Origin: Rapana venosa
Lineage: Eukaryota > Mollusca > Gastropoda > Neogastropoda > Muricidae
Length of the DNA stretch: 64,000 bases
Direction: 5' to 3'
NCBI GenBank assembly: GCA_028751875.1
Contig: CM054134.1
Span: 69,329,526-69,393,525 of the forward strand
A program made the translations under genes and the position numbers. The notes under the pieces were generated by a model. The model saw only the letters and a program-made list of their open reading frames with translations. It was not told where the DNA came from and made no database searches. Shown one piece after another: positions 52,430-62,719 of the stretch. The stretch's first letter is position 1. Every line of letters begins with the position of its first letter.

Positions 52430-52625
52430 CGGTTACTTCACATAGAAGAACTCCCAGCAGTAAGAGAGATGTCCGTGGCAAAAAAAATGTACTTGAGGCA
52501 AATTTACTCTCATATGGAGGCAAAATATGCATGCCGTCAGTGAAAGTAAGAAAAGGGTTGGCACCGTGGGAAAGTGGTGCTCTCTCCTACGATGAAAGCA
52601 GTCTGCATTGCATACAGAGGAATTT
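52430..52625 (+). mobile_element. SINE type B fragment
   Basis: GAACTCCCAGCAGTAAGAGA then GATGTCCGTGGCAAAA resembles the middle of type B; strongly diverged. A C-rich run follows at 52760-52781. Confidence 0.5.
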
Positions 52626-52794
52626 GCTATTGCAACTATGGACCTTGTGTAATGTGGTGCAATGCAATGGAATACAATACTAACCAAAAGAATGCAATAC
52701 AATACAGTACAATACATGTGTTTCTGGTGCAGGAAACAGAATGATCCACTTTTGACCTCCCCCCCCCCCCCCCCTCCCCCCCAAACTACCATTT

Positions 52795-53085
52795 AGGTAG
52801 CCGCATTCCGACTTCGGGGATAGTGTCTAAACCCGACACCGGTGTGCATGCCTTTTTTTTTGGGTCATCCATTTCTACAGCACACAATGGCCTACTCATC
52901 CGAAAGGAGGAAGGGGTTTTTAATGTTCTCTGTGCGATCGCATACGGGTCTCGGTTTGTAGCCTAACATTCAGTTCGAGTTTTTTGGTCAAACTGGAAAG
53001 AAAGGGCGAGGCTGGGATTCGAACCCAGACCCTCACGGTTTACTTTTGGCAGGCGAACGTCTTAACCATTCTGCCTCCCTCTTTG
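52795..53085 (-). mobile_element. tRNA-derived SINE, type A-related body with another head
   Basis: The minus B box GGGTTCGAATCCCAGCC is preceded by a head ending near 53085. ACAATGGCCTACTCATCCGA on + matches the type A body, and the far end reads (minus) GCATGCACACCGGTGTCGGG then GGAATGCGGCTACCTAAATG. Confidence 0.65.
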
Positions 53086-53995
53086 ACAAATCAAATGAAA
53101 TCTGTCTAACCAACTTGTGGCTTTTTATTGCTCTCCCCCACTACCCCCTATTTCAATTTGCTCTGGAAGAGATTTCTCAAAACTTGTATCTTTATAAATG
53201 GAATGATTCATTGAAATAGAAGCGTGTGAGAGGGAAAAAAAAGGGTGACTCGGTATCCACCTTGATGTACCTGCCTGTTTTGATTAGTGTGAAAACTATA
53301 AGGATCTTGAACCTCATAGAATACAAATATAAATGTTGATTCTGATACAGGCCTCACCCTGGGCCCCTTTCTGAAGGGGGTTACATATTACAACAATCAG
53401 CCACAAAATTACATGATAGGTATTTGATGACGGGCAATGAAAGTGAATGACGCAATTTATCTAAAATAACAGAAAACAAACAAACCCCATAATGCAGTAA
53501 CAACAAACCCCCCACTGAGCTAACTTTAAAAAAAAGTTTGGAATTTTTATGACATGCAATTTTCATCTTCTTTAAAGCTTCATAAAATGTAATATTGCTG
53601 GACCAGATAGAGTTCTTTCATTAATTTTCTTTTTTCACTATCAACAAATCTATGTTGAACAACAAAACATAAGAAATGCATTTAATCTCATTTAGCTCTT
53701 CAGAACAAATGACACACCTAAGATTATTTGCATCTGAAAATGAGGCATGCAGTATCTGACTTACGAAACTTAACTTTGTCCAAGCACTTTATTATAGAAA
53801 ACGGTCCATTTTAATGTTCATGCACATTTCTTTAGCAAAGTTGTTTTAAAAGTCTGTATTGAGCAAACCTGTCACTGTTGTACATAATCAGGGTCGTGCC
53901 AATCTCGCTACTCACAGTCTACAATTTTTGTGTGTGTGCTTGGAACGGTTAGTTAACAAAAGGAGAAATACATTCAACGCTATAATAATCCCAAA
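53086..53995. other. Intergenic, nothing recognised
   Basis: AT-rich, no supported gene or repeat. Confidence 0.5.
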
Positions 53996-54148
53996 AGGTA
54001 AAGATGTCCCATAACCTATGTGGTCATAGGTGAGTGAGGCATCAGAGACCTCAACTTCTCAAGGGGCCAGCATATTGAGGGCGGCGCCCATCTTCTCTCC
54101 CTCGCTGCTTTACCCCCTGACCCTGAAGAGGCAGGTACCCATTTACAG
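53996..54148 (-). mobile_element. SINE type D, 3' part only
   Basis: GGCCAGCATATTGAGGGCGG then CGCCCATCTTCTCTCCCTCG matches the copy at 57194-57484. The head side beyond TACCCATTTACAG is missing. Confidence 0.8.
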
Positions 54149-54902
54149 CAAATAATCCCAAACAAATCCAAAACCATCTGAATTAAAACATTGTCAAACT
54201 CTTGTTACCTCAAGTTTTCTTGCCAATCTTAAATAAGTCCTTGTAAACTTTAAGAGTAAATCTGTACCCAACCATGCATACCACTACTACTCTATGAGAG
54301 AGAGACAGAGCAGAGACAGACAGAGCAGAGAGAGAGAACTGAATGAATTGAATTGAATGTTATGTAAAGAGGGTTACAGCATAAGCAAACATGCTTAAAT
54401 TAAAATATAAAAAAACAACCAGCCCTCTAAGAAGAGAGAGAAGAGACAGACAGACAGACAGACAGAGTCTGAGCGTCTATGCAAGCTGTTACAGACATGA
54501 ACACGCACGCGGGCGATATTTGAAATAAACATTGCAAGAAACTTTTCACCGGCACGATTTATGTTCGCCCTTAATGGCTTATCAAATGTTGGCATCCGTG
54601 GCGCCGGGGAAGAAATAGAACCCATGGAGCGACACAGCTGGTGAAAGCAGATCATTAGCTGTACAGACATACACACTACAGACATACCTCGCCCTTCACA
54701 TCTCTGCCCGGCCTTTTGCTTCTCTGTGTTGCCTGAAAAGATGCTTGCATATTTTGCCAATAATGCTTTATAATTATTTCCCTTTCGTTATTGTTGTCAT
54801 CATGTGGTGGTGATTGTTTTGTCAATACTGCTTTATATTTCCTTTTCGTTATTGTTGTCATATGTGATTGTGATTTCGTTGTGTGGTTTGGTTTTCTTTT
54901 CT

Positions 54903-54947
<45 letters not shown>

Positions 54948-56455
54948 CGCTTGAGGAAGAAATAATTGTAGGCCTACGTATTTTAAGTTGTCTTTTGTTA
55001 AAATTAATAAGTTCCTTACAGTTATAAGTGGTTGTGCAAGCTCGGACATTTAATAGCTGAATATGGTACCTCTTCATGATTTGAATAGGCCTATCTGTAT
55101 TTAAAACAAAAAATCCAAATCATTTCGATCGCACATGGACTGAACGTGGGTTTGCTCACTGCAATGTTGATGAATGCATTTTGTTATTTTTGTCACGAAG
55201 CCTATTCGTGCATACTGTTTAGTTGTTGTTGTTGTTGTGTTGGTGGTGGTGGTGTTGTCACTGTTGTTGTTTAAGCAAACTAACTGTTCATTTTTTGTTT
55301 CTGCTACTTTTCTTTTAGCTGACGTCTTATCTCTAAAATTAAAATTCTTCCACTTATTTAAAAAAAAAGATACTGTCTTTTAAAAAGCTTGCAACTACAT
55401 ACACACATAAAATACCGTCATCACCTCTGCCTCGACTTATACAGCAACAACAGCATGAAGCAACACACTTGTGCCAACACCAACAAAAGTTTAAGAACAT
55501 GAGGGGGAAACGCCCCTGCCTTTAAGAATAAATGTGGGTGATTACAAACTTACTTCAATCCAATCCAGTCTTGTTGCTCATAGCCCCACCGACCACAGAA
55601 GCCATATCAGGGCTATCACCACAAATTTTAATCTTAACTGCCCCAAATTACCAATTACGTGGTTTTGTCGTTTGTTTCTTCTTTTAAACGAAACCTTTTG
55701 ACTTCCTTTGCTTTGCATGCAGACTACCTTTGTTCTATCACTATTCAGAAGCAAAGCAAGTAAACCAAACACTACTAGATCTGTATTGAAAAGGGAAACG
55801 TTGATCCTAGACATGAGCCATAAGAACTCACAGCCATTATTTTTCTAACCAATTCATGTTCATATAGACCTGTGTTAAACTAAACCATAAACAAAGGAGC
55901 GTGGGGTAGGGAAGAGGGGGTAGGGAGAGGGTGTGGGGTTGAGTATGAGAGGGGGGGGGGGGGGGGGGGGGAATAAACAGAATTTAACTTTCTCTGAAAG
56001 GAGCAGCTCTCACTTTTCCCTTCCTCTGTCTAAGCCTCATACACTTTGTATAATGCTATATCCCTCCTTTGGTAAATATGGGGATCTAGTTGGCAAGGTG
56101 GTATGTACTGTATTTTAATTCTTGAAGCAATGGTGTACGTGTCGGGTTGGAATCTCATATGTGGCAGCTAGAATGGAAGAGATTTTGTCTACGAAGCCCA
56201 TATTTGTGCCAACTGCAATTCTGTTGCTATCCTTCAGAGAAAGATTTGAACCGAGAGTTTATGTGTTGAACAATTACACAATCTTGCACGCACGTTCAGT
56301 TCCATTCCACTGACAAAAAACATGGCAGGTGGAGTAGCTTAGTGCTCCGCTGAAGGTGGAGGGGGGGGGGGGGGGGGGGGGGGGGGAGGCGCACAGGATG
56401 GTCCGTTCGGAATCTCTTGGTATCTGATACAGAAATCACATAACTAACAAGGAAG
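54149..56455. other. Intergenic, simple repeats only
   Basis: AGAG-rich at 54294-54335, (ACAG)n at 54446-54462, (CT)n at 54904-54944, GTT/GGT at 55218-55258, G21 at 55951-55971, G26 at 56361-56386. A CpG-containing stretch at 54500-54620 could be an unannotated 5' exon or promoter, but nothing supports a call. Confidence 0.5.
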
Positions 56456-56469
56456 TAAAAACCAGAGAA

Positions 56470-56832
56470 AACTATTGGGCATATCCTGGAGAGAACGAAA
56501 GACCAATGAATTTGTCAAGAGTCAAATAACACGGCTGGCAGGTCCACAGGAACCCTTTCTCACCATCGTCAAGAAGAAAAAGCTGACATGGTTCGGCCAC
56601 GTCACCCCCACAACACTCTGCCAAAAACAGTACTGCAGGGAACACTCGAAGGTGGCAGAAAGAGGGGAAGACAGAACAAGTCATGGATGGACAACATCAG
56701 AGAATGGACCAGGATGAATGACTCGGCACTACTGCACAGAGCCGAGGACCGAGATAGATGGAGGAGGCTTAACACGTCTTTCCTGTCTCCCCCACGACCG
56801 CCAAGGTCAGGGGTCTGATGATGATGATGAAA
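56470..56832 (+). pseudogene. Non-LTR retrotransposon C-terminus (frameshifted)
   Basis: ISWRERKTNEFVKSQITRLA and KKKLTWFGHV in one frame, then after a shift near 56590 LQGTLEGGRKRGRQNKSWMD, NIREWT and AEDRDRWRRL. This is the usual C-terminal end of a jockey/RTE-like reverse transcriptase. It ends in a TGATGATGATGA tail, typical of these elements. Confidence 0.85.
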
Positions 56833-57110
56833 AACCAGAACTGAAAGAGCCGTTGGGCCACATGAACAGCTCCTGACTTAAGTGAAAAATAGGCAAACTG
56901 AATGTGGTAGGGCACATTACACGATCATCTGGACTGGCCAAGACTGCCCTACAGGGGACAGGACAGTTACAAGGAGGGAGACGAAGAGGCAGACAGGGAA
57001 AACAACGGGAAGACATCAGAGAGTGGATTGGCCTTGAGTGGAACCACATACTACAGAAAGTTGAGAATTAGGAGGAGTAGAGGAAGCTGTTTGCAAAATC
57101 TTCAATGGTG
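56833..57110 (+). pseudogene. Second LINE C-terminus, directly behind the first
   Basis: KLNVVGHITRSSGLAKTALQ, GGRRRGRQGKQREDIREWIG and LEWNHILQKVE are readable from about 56890. It is similar in plan to the element before it but a different sequence. Confidence 0.75.
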
Positions 57111-57193
57111 CCCTAACGGTCTACTAGACTACGGGATAGGTAAAGGTGAAGAAAGGTAAATGCATGGCGGCAGAGCATATTAAGGTAAAGGTA

Positions 57194-57484
57194 AAGGGAA
57201 AGGAGTCACATAACCTATAAGGTCGTAGGGGAGCAAGGCGTCAGAGACCTCACTTCTCTAGGGCCAGCATATTGAGGGCGGCGCCCATCTCCTCTCCCTT
57301 GCTGCTTTACCTTCCCTGACCTTAAAGAGGGCAGGTACCCATTTACAGCTGGGTGAACTGGGGGAACTGTACTGAAGCCAAGGCGCACAAATGGTCACCC
57401 ATCCAACTGGTAACCACGCTAGACACTGCTTAACTTGGCTGGGGGAAAGCGATTGCTCCGACCACTGAGCTATCCCGTCCCCAG
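57194..57484 (-). mobile_element. SINE type D: tRNA-like head plus 5S-rRNA-like segment
   Basis: Minus strand: GGGACGGGATAGCTCAGTGG then TCGGAGCAATCGC resembles a tRNA A box. It is followed by AGTTAAGCAGTGTCTAGCGT then GGTTACCAGTTGGATGGGTG and ACC, close to the internal promoter of 5S rRNA. The body contains ATGGGCGCCGCCCTCAATAT. It ends in (GGTAAA)n. Confidence 0.75.
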
Positions 57485-57940
57485 AGCATAGTACATAGGT
57501 GTTAATTACCTCCCTTTGCATGAGGTGAATAGGAATTGTCTCCATGGAACATGTGACCACAATGAGAATAATGATGATATAGTAATCATTACTGTCATTT
57601 CTTAGATGTGATTGTTGATGATGATCTTTATATTAAGGCACAATAGATCAGAAATTGCTTTGTGCTGTAGTTCTGGGGATCTGTTTATTAAATCTGACAG
57701 CAGTCCTTCTTTCATTGTTTTTTATCGCTTCAATGCTTTCAACAATAACATTAAAAAACACCCTGATCCCCCCCCCCAAAAAAAAAAAAAAAAAAAAAAA
57801 ACCACCAAAAATCATCTAAATTTGTTTTGTTTTGGTTTGGTTTGGTTTAATGTCCATTCACTATTTGGATATGATGGGAGTTGAAATCCATTTTTCATTT
57901 CAGTAGCTTTCTTCCAAACTTTATGTAAGTTCTTGGATTC
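57485..57940. other. Intergenic
   Basis: C/A homopolymer pair at 57770-57800 and TTTGG repeats at 57822-57848. No gene. Confidence 0.5.
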
Positions 57941-58440
57941 TGATACTTCATTTATACAGAAATCTGTCCAATACTTGTTTTTCGCCCTTTACAATGACAT
58001 TTATCACATTTGATAAGAATTAAGTTTTCTTCTGATAGATCTTTTAACCATGTTTTGTACTGCTCCTTTTGATAGTTTACTGCTTCTTCACATGCTTCAG
58101 TCCACCATCTATTGCCTGATCGCTTTCCATTCTTGCTGGTTTTGCGTTTGGGGATGGAAAACTCAGCTGCAAGCATGAGCTTTGCCAGAAAATTTGAACA
58201 GAATTTATCAACATCATCCTCTGCAATCGCTTCAATATCAATAGCTTGCAGAATCGATTGAAAAGTACTCCAGTTAGCCAGTTTGTAAATAAATCTAGGG
58301 ATTTTATCTTCTATAATTATGTGGTAGATCTGATGTGGCAAGGTCCTTAAATGACAATGTAATAGGAAAATGACCACTTCCGAGACAATCTTCTTCAACA
58401 TTGAATTTCAATTGAATTTCGTGGAAAAGCCACTCTTTAC
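57941..58440 (-). pseudogene. Non-LTR retrotransposon relic: endonuclease end and linker
   Basis: On the minus strand EDCLGSGHFPIT (the GSDHxPI motif at the end of the APE-type endonuclease) is followed after a stop and shift by ANWSTFQSILQ, a helical linker and KRSGNRWWTEACEEAVNYQK. This order is standard for jockey-like LINEs just before the reverse transcriptase. It is cut off before the RT domain. Confidence 0.85.
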
Positions 58441-58469
58441 ACAAGGTGTAGTGCAAAGAAAAGAGTACA

Positions 58470-58550
58470 TGGTGGGAAAAAACGGCCGTTATTTATTATG
58501 CAAAATGTCATCATTGGTGAACCTCAGCGCTCTAGCCAAGGAAGGAAGAC
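58470..58550 (+). mobile_element. SINE long-tail fragment
   Basis: GGGAAAAAACGGCCGTTATT, TTGGTGAACCTCAGCGCTC and TAGCCAAGGAAGG. Confidence 0.65.
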
Positions 58551-59245
58551 AAAATATGCTATCTGCACTGCATGCCAACAGCAGGGCTTCAAGTACAAGT
58601 ACTTCAAATGTAGCTTCATATATCATTTCTCTTTTCTCAACTTCTAAAACGTTTGTAGAACCAAAAAACTGGGTGAGTGGAGGCTTCGAACAACTGCACA
58701 GGCTGCAACCTTAAGCCACTATTCGCTCTTGTCTACAAGACTAAGAGCATGCCTTCAGTTGGCTGTCATGTTATCCTCTCCTTGCTCTCACTCACCACCA
58801 ACTACCACTTCTTAACTCTTCTATATAAACCCTACATTCCTCTGACAACAAATGAAAACGGTCTTTGTAATCTGCACAGTAAAATACAAAACACAAATAC
58901 ACAGACAACAACTTATCAGATAAACTGATACATTTTTCTTCAATATTCACACTACTCCATTATATTTGTGTAAAAATACTGCAACAGTCTTAAGTATTCA
59001 AGCTGTTTGAATGCTTCAAAAACGTTTTCCATTTAATCTGGAAGTTCTTAATCTCCATCCACCTTATGCAGTGGAGTTAACAAGCTATGGCCTGTTACAT
59101 CAATGGCAACAGCATACCCAGCATTGGCCCTGCTGCCTGGAGATGGATGGGCTTAGCCAGCTTTCAACTTGCCCATACATTCATGCAAATGTTTCAAAAG
59201 TCAAGTCAATACAAGCTGAAAGGAATGTGGAAGGACCCCCTCCCT
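58551..59245. other. Intergenic, unassigned
   Basis: No recognisable gene or element. Confidence 0.4.
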
Positions 59246-59400
59246 CCCTTCTGTTATGCTATGCTATGCTATATTGTGCTATACTATAGGCCTACTATGC
59301 TATACTCTACTATCCTGTGCTATACTATACTGTCATGCAATATTATACTATACTATGCTGTGTTATATTGTGCTATGCTATATTATGTACTATACCATGC
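59246..59400 (+). repeat. TATGC/TATAC pentanucleotide repeat
   Basis: Degenerate CTATG and CTATA units over about 150 bp; open frames across it are artefacts. Confidence 0.85.
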
Positions 59401-59439
59401 AATGCGGTTCGTTGCCCCAATGCCAGGGAGCGCCACACC

Positions 59440-59855
59440 ACGCCATATCAGGCTGTTCTATTCTTCATCATCATTCATCAATGCCTTTGTGCCTTATTGG
59501 CAGTAGGGCAGCAACAAATGTTCTCCACTCCTGTCTGTCCTGGGCCAGCTTCCGAATGGTTCCCCAGGTATGTTGGAAGGCCTTCAGCTCTGTTTCGACA
59601 GTCAGTGTTATGCCAAGTGTTCTTGGGTCGTCCTCGTTTGCGTTTTCCCTCTGGTGTCCAGTAAAGGGCTATTCAGGCGATGTTTCCCTGTTCCCGACGG
59701 CAGATATGCCCTATCCATCCCCATCGCCTATGCCTGATGATGTTGTCCATGCTTTCTTGGTTGCAACGGGCAAAAAGTTCTTGGTTGGAGATGGTCTCAG
59801 GCCAGAAGATGCGCAAGATTCTTCTGAGATTCTTCGTGTGGAATGTGGATAGTTT
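59440..59855 (-). pseudogene. Non-LTR retrotransposon C-terminus (minus)
   Basis: Reading minus: LRRILRIFWPETISNQELFA, then RRWGWIGHICRREQGNIA, KRKRGRPKNTW and LAQDRQEW across frameshifts. The KRGRPK-TW block and the following helix are hallmarks of LINE C-termini. It ends ATGAATGATGATGAAG. It belongs to a different lineage from the 56.5-kb copy. Confidence 0.85.
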
Positions 59856-59999
59856 GTCGTTCTATTCTACTCTATTCCATTTCGCCTACTCAATGATTCA
59901 TGGAACAACAGTCAAAAAATCACGCATCAAAACAATAGTGTTTCCGAGTTCTGTTCTTTTCCTTTTTGTTGCAACGCACCAATTTGCAACACAACCAGG

Positions 60000-61182
60000 A
60001 TAATAACCCTGAGATGTATTGCATCTAGCTGTGTCAAATGTTTTGATGAGACCGAAACACAACACCAACTCACACCAGTATATCTCTCCAACAAAACAGA
60101 GCAGCAGACAATTGAATTAAGCGAAACGAAACAAAACGAAAGAACGACAAGTGCGGATAAAGTTTAAACAAGTCCTAAGAAAGTCTCGCGGAATGTTTTG
60201 AGATCAAAGCACAAGAGAACTTTCATCTAACATCTATAACCTTTCAACGGAAGAAAAACTAAACGAGTATGTTCAGAAAGTAAATCAGATTTCAAAGGTA
60301 TAGGGTCGATCGTCTTCAAAGGGAAAATTCCAGTTTTCTTGAGTCTGAACACCGTTGTCTATAAAAATGGAGAAAATTGTAAAAGTGTTGAAGTTATAGG
60401 ATAGGAGAGAAAGCGTGGCTGGAAATGTACTATCTTTCCCTGTTTCTTTCTTCGTGTATTTATGTCGTATTGTATTTCTTCTTATCTTGGTTTCTTTCCT
60501 TCGTTTTTTTTTCTTTTGGGTTGGGTGTACTTTCATTCTGTGTGTGTGTGTGTGTGTGTGTTTCGTATAGGATATTGTTCCTTCCACTATTTCATCTTTT
60601 CTCTGTTTCTTTTCTGTTTTGTTCTGGGGGTGGGGTGGGGGGTGGTTTCTTGTTAATATTTTGTACCCCCCCCCCTCCCCCAACCGGGGGGGGGGGGGGG
60701 GGGGGGGCTCTTTCAGTATGATTAGCATCCACACCTGGAAATTCTGCTCTCTCTCTCTCTCTTACATTATACCAAATTATCCCCCCCCCCCCCCCCCTCT
60801 CTCTCTCCTCTCTGTATAATTGTGAATGTTTTACTTGTATATGCTATTGTGTTATTGAAAAATGACTTTTACGTGGTTTGTTCTCCTTTATTTTATGGAG
60901 GTTCTGTTTGTTTGTTTTTGGTTTGGGGTTGTTGTTGTTGTTGTTGAGGGGGAACTACTCTGTGTCACCTCTCCCCTTCTTGTTGTTGCCGCTTTTGTTT
61001 TGCTCTTGATTCTTGCTATTTCTTCGGTTGTTTCTGTTTTGCTTTCTTCCTTACTTGTTACTACATTTTTTTTCTTCGGTGATTTTTGTGGGGATTTTTG
61101 TGTAGATTCCCCCCCCCCCCCTCTACTGTGTAAGTGTATTGCTATAGGCTTTATTTTATTTTATTATCATATATATCCTTAA
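60000..61182. other. Intergenic, C/G- and T-rich
   Basis: (GT)n at 60539-60560, G22 at 60686-60707, C18 at 60781-60797, C-rich at 61110-61121. A short minus-strand frame at 60285-60370 is considered among rejected items. Confidence 0.5.
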
Positions 61183-61246
61183 GGGCGGGGATTGGATGTA
61201 AAAAAGCACATGGGTGCTTATTCCTTATCCTCGAAATAAAAGAATT
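61183..61246 (+). mobile_element. SINE type A short-tail fragment
   Basis: GGGGATTGGATGTAAAAAAG, CACATGGGTGCTTATTCC and TTATCCTCGAAATAAAAGAA; only the last 60 bp are present. Confidence 0.75.
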
Positions 61247-61255
61247 TGTCATTGC

Positions 61256-61256
<1 letters not shown>

Positions 61257-61329
<73 letters not shown>
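61257..61329 (+). repeat. (CT)n microsatellite
   Basis: About 36 uninterrupted CT units, immediately after the SINE tail, which suggests it grew from or near the tail. Confidence 0.93.
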
Positions 61330-61332
<3 letters not shown>

Positions 61333-61961
61333 CTGCCTTCCAAGCATCCCACCCAATACAATAGAGAACGCAGAAGTAGAAAAGCAGTGTTTGTTTATGG
61401 TGGTTGTTTTGTTTTGTTGTTTGTTTTGCCATGTTCAGTTGGCTTATGAGTTCCCATGAGTTGTGCAATTTCTCAACGTGATGGACCGGTGGTCTAGCAT
61501 TAACACAACCGCCAAGGAAGTTTTTAAAAAATCTGTCGGTTCAATCCTACCCAACACCGGACCCCCCTCACCCCCCCCCCCCTTCCATTTACAAGACCAG
61601 TGAGTAGTTACCTGGGTGCGAGTCTTTCGGATAAGGCGATAAATCTAAGTTCTGTATCCAAAATACTTTTAGTGCAATAAACCGAGTTTTCCCTCCCCTG
61701 TTTCTCGGCTCGAGCTCCGAGGTACACCAAAAGTGAGAGGTTTGCGTATGCCAACCGTTTTTGCCTAGCTTTAAGGCAATATCTGGTATAACATTTGTAG
61801 AAATCAATGTACTAGTAGGCTACCAGTAAAAGAACCCACGGCCACAGCCACAGCAAATTACATTCTTGTAATTGGAAATGGCTTACGATACTGCTTGGAA
61901 GTACAGCGTTCTGTCGGAACTGCGTGATCTGGGCTTTTTGGGTCGTTTGCCTTTAGGTTAT
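61330..61961. other. Intergenic with degraded SINE-like sequence
   Basis: 61485-61650 has GGACCGGTGGTCTAGCATTA and GTCTTTCGGATAAGGCGATA, like a badly decayed type B head and body on +. Nothing coding. Confidence 0.45.
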
Positions 61962-62207
61962 TTATTATTTTATCTATACCACTTTAAGTCACGGCAGATT
62001 TCTCTGCGTTAAATTCGGGCTGCTCTCCCCGGGGAGAGCGCGTCGCCACAAGAGCAGCGCCACCCATTATTTTTTTCTTTTCCCGTCTGCAACTGTTTAT
62101 CTTTTTTCCTACCAGAGTGGCTTTTTTCTATAAAAATTTTGCCAGGGACAACTCTCTTGTTGTCGTGGGTTCTTTTACGTGCGCTAAATAATTCTGTGTA
62201 ACACACG

Positions 62208-62238
<31 letters not shown>

Positions 62239-62385
62239 TAGCACCCAGACCACCACTCATGGTCTAATGGATGGGGGGATAAGTTTCGGGTCCAAACGGG
62301 ATTCGAACCACCGCACACTTCCGACCCAGACCCAGACTTTTCGCTTTCTAGGTAGGCGCGTTACCTCTAGACCACCGATCCACCA
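61962..62385 (-). mobile_element. SINE type B (full length)
   Basis: Reverse of the reference copy: ACCACTTTAAGTCACGGCAG at one end and CTCTAGACCACCGATCCACC at the other. The B box is intact (CGGGATTCGAACCACCGCAC on +). Confidence 0.85.
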
Positions 62386-62389
62386 GAGA

Positions 62390-62715
62390 ACTTCCTGGCG
62401 ACAGACAATTTCAGGAGTGGGTTGGGTCCACGCTGTCTGACATCTTCGAGCAGGAGATGGGAGATTCTGCAGGGGAGCTTCCTCGCTCCCGCCTCCTTCA
62501 GCGCAAAGAAGAAGACAGCAACGACATGGTGTTTCTTAATGAAGGCGCTGCGGACGGTTGTCTCCAGGTGGACCCGATGGTGGACGGTGCAATGGTTTTT
62601 ACGAAAGGCGCACTGTTCCTTGGTCAGAAGGCCATCCGTGTCCAGCTTCCACACCAGCAGCAGGAGTTGACCATCTTCTCCAATAACAGAGTTTCCAGAA
62701 GGTGGGGACGCTATC
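62390..62715 (-). pseudogene. Non-LTR retrotransposon reverse-transcriptase fragment
   Basis: Minus frame: DGLLTKEQCAFRKNHCTVHH, RVHLETTVRSAFIKKHHVVA, VFFFALKEAG. This corresponds to RT motifs up to the first catalytic Asp in jockey-like LINEs (FRK-ST--H--RLE...AFIKK-H-VA-FFD). The Asp position reads F/A here, and the following sequence is shifted, so it is inactive. The fragment directly abuts a type B SINE. Confidence 0.8.
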
Positions 62716-62719
62716 TAGA

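Noticed and set aside
54500..54760. CpG-containing stretch with a 121-codon minus frame, possible 5' exon
   Set aside because: No recognisable protein, no supporting downstream exon, and the frame continues into AG-rich simple sequence.
60285..60380. Minus-strand frame ending IDNGVQTQENWNFPFEDD then RPYTFEI and stop, faintly like a galectin strand
   Set aside because: Too short, the upstream frame is low complexity, and there is no second conserved motif or clear splice site.
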